Shown here one piece after another: positions 4,799-5,143 of a DNA stretch of 5,143 nt (position 1 is the stretch's first letter; the number at the start of each line of letters is the position of its first letter). This stretch comes from an uncultured bacterium. Its GTDB lineage: Bacteria; Cyanobacteriota; Vampirovibrionia; Gastranaerophilales; Gastranaerophilaceae. A model generated the notes under the pieces. The model was not told where the DNA came from. It was given only the letters and a program-made list of their open reading frames with translations, and ran no database searches. The stretch spans positions 1 through 5,143 of the forward strand of contig CABQIM010000105.1 in assembly GCA_902464375.1 (NCBI GenBank), given 5' to 3'. A program made the position numbers and the translations under genes.

Positions 4799-5143
4799 AT
4801 GACTGCAATATTATCTTTAATATCTAAAATTCATGAAAAAGGGAATCGTTTTATTATAGACGAACTCAAAAATAACGGTTCAGAAGGACTTGTTCCAAGC
4901 CATGGCGATATTCTTGTTTGCCTATATAAAAACGGGAAAATGACGATGAAAGATATTGCGGATTACATTCATAGAACGAAACCAACAGTTACGGTTTTAG
5001 TGGATAAACTCGAAAAACTCGGATATTTAAAAAGAGAGGCGTCGGACAAAGATAGTCGCTATACCAATATAGTTTTAACGCAAAAAGGTGAAGATTTTAA
5101 AACTACTTTTGAAAAAATCTCAAATGACTTGAATGAAATGTTG
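4799..5143 (+). CDS. MarR-family winged-helix transcriptional regulator (3' end beyond window)
   Basis: The first 115 residues of a MarR-family repressor, cut by the window end; such proteins are usually about 140-150 residues, so roughly the last dimerisation helix is missing. The N-terminal helices (MTAILSLISKIHEKGNRFII) are followed by the winged helix-turn-helix. This comprises GKMTMKDIADYIHRTK (46-61), the recognition helix PTVTVLVDKLEKLG (62-75), and the wing YLKREASDKDSRYTNIVLT (76-94) with the family's D-x-x-D-x-R pattern (D83, D85, R87), then QKGEDF. The only start is ATG 4799; the frame is closed upstream by TAG at 4775-4777. There is no Shine-Dalgarno, which fits a leaderless message. 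The single cysteine C41 is not in the usual OhrR sensor position, so an OhrR-like peroxide role is not supported. Regulated genes probably lie downstream, outside the window. Confidence 0.93.
   Translation, partial: MTAILSLISKIHEKGNRFIIDELKNNGSEGLVPSHGDILVCLYKNGKMTMKDIADYIHRTKPTVTVLVDKLEKLGYLKREASDKDSRYTNIVLTQKGEDFKTTFEKISNDLNEML

Overview
The window is AT-rich bacterial DNA, except for one short GC-richer intergenic patch, and uses the standard bacterial code. TAA, TAG and TGA all act as stops; one TGA sits in an ATGA stop/start overlap. The tRNA gene has no encoded CCA, and one secreted protein starts with GTG behind a strong AAGGAG. These traits fit a low-GC gut-type bacterium such as a member of the Bacillota or the Gastranaerophilales/Melainabacteria. 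No gene here fixes the phylum, so this is only a guess.

Positions 8-2286 hold a compact three-gene operon read leftward. Its order is a small flavoprotein with a compact four-cysteine iron-sulfur motif, an Lrp/AsnC-family regulator, and a PLP-dependent class I/II aminotransferase resembling Bacillus PatA. The first two genes are 9 bases apart and the last two overlap by 4 bases (ATGA), so they are probably co-transcribed. The Lrp-like protein is the obvious candidate to sense an amino acid and tune the aminotransferase. A candidate promoter lies just upstream of the flavoprotein gene.

Positions 2287-2898 contain no protein gene. They hold two diverged 62-base direct repeats (56/62 identical, offset 232), with a GC-richer hairpin-dense module between them. 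An 11-bp perfect hairpin then abuts the 3' end of a leftward tRNA-Thr(CGT) gene. Beyond the tRNA is a divergent promoter region: an extended -10 for the tRNA going left and a good sigma-70-type promoter going right.

Positions 2899-4305 encode a secreted TPR protein. It has a signal peptide, six TPR units in exact 34-residue register, a roughly 138-residue Q/V/P/T-rich linker, and two more TPR units.

Positions 4306-4798 are mostly non-coding and full of inverted repeats. Two pairs interleave in a pseudoknot-like order, and there is a 15-bp perfect hairpin. A small unrecognised reading frame on the minus strand may be the remnant of a decayed gene.

The window ends in a MarR-family regulator, cut by the window edge. 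Its promoter has consensus -35 and -10 hexamers with a 16-bp perfect palindrome filling the spacer. The predicted transcription start falls on the ATG itself, suggesting an autorepressed, leaderless mRNA. This is the most clear-cut regulatory observation in the window. I do not see a complete new multi-gene system here.
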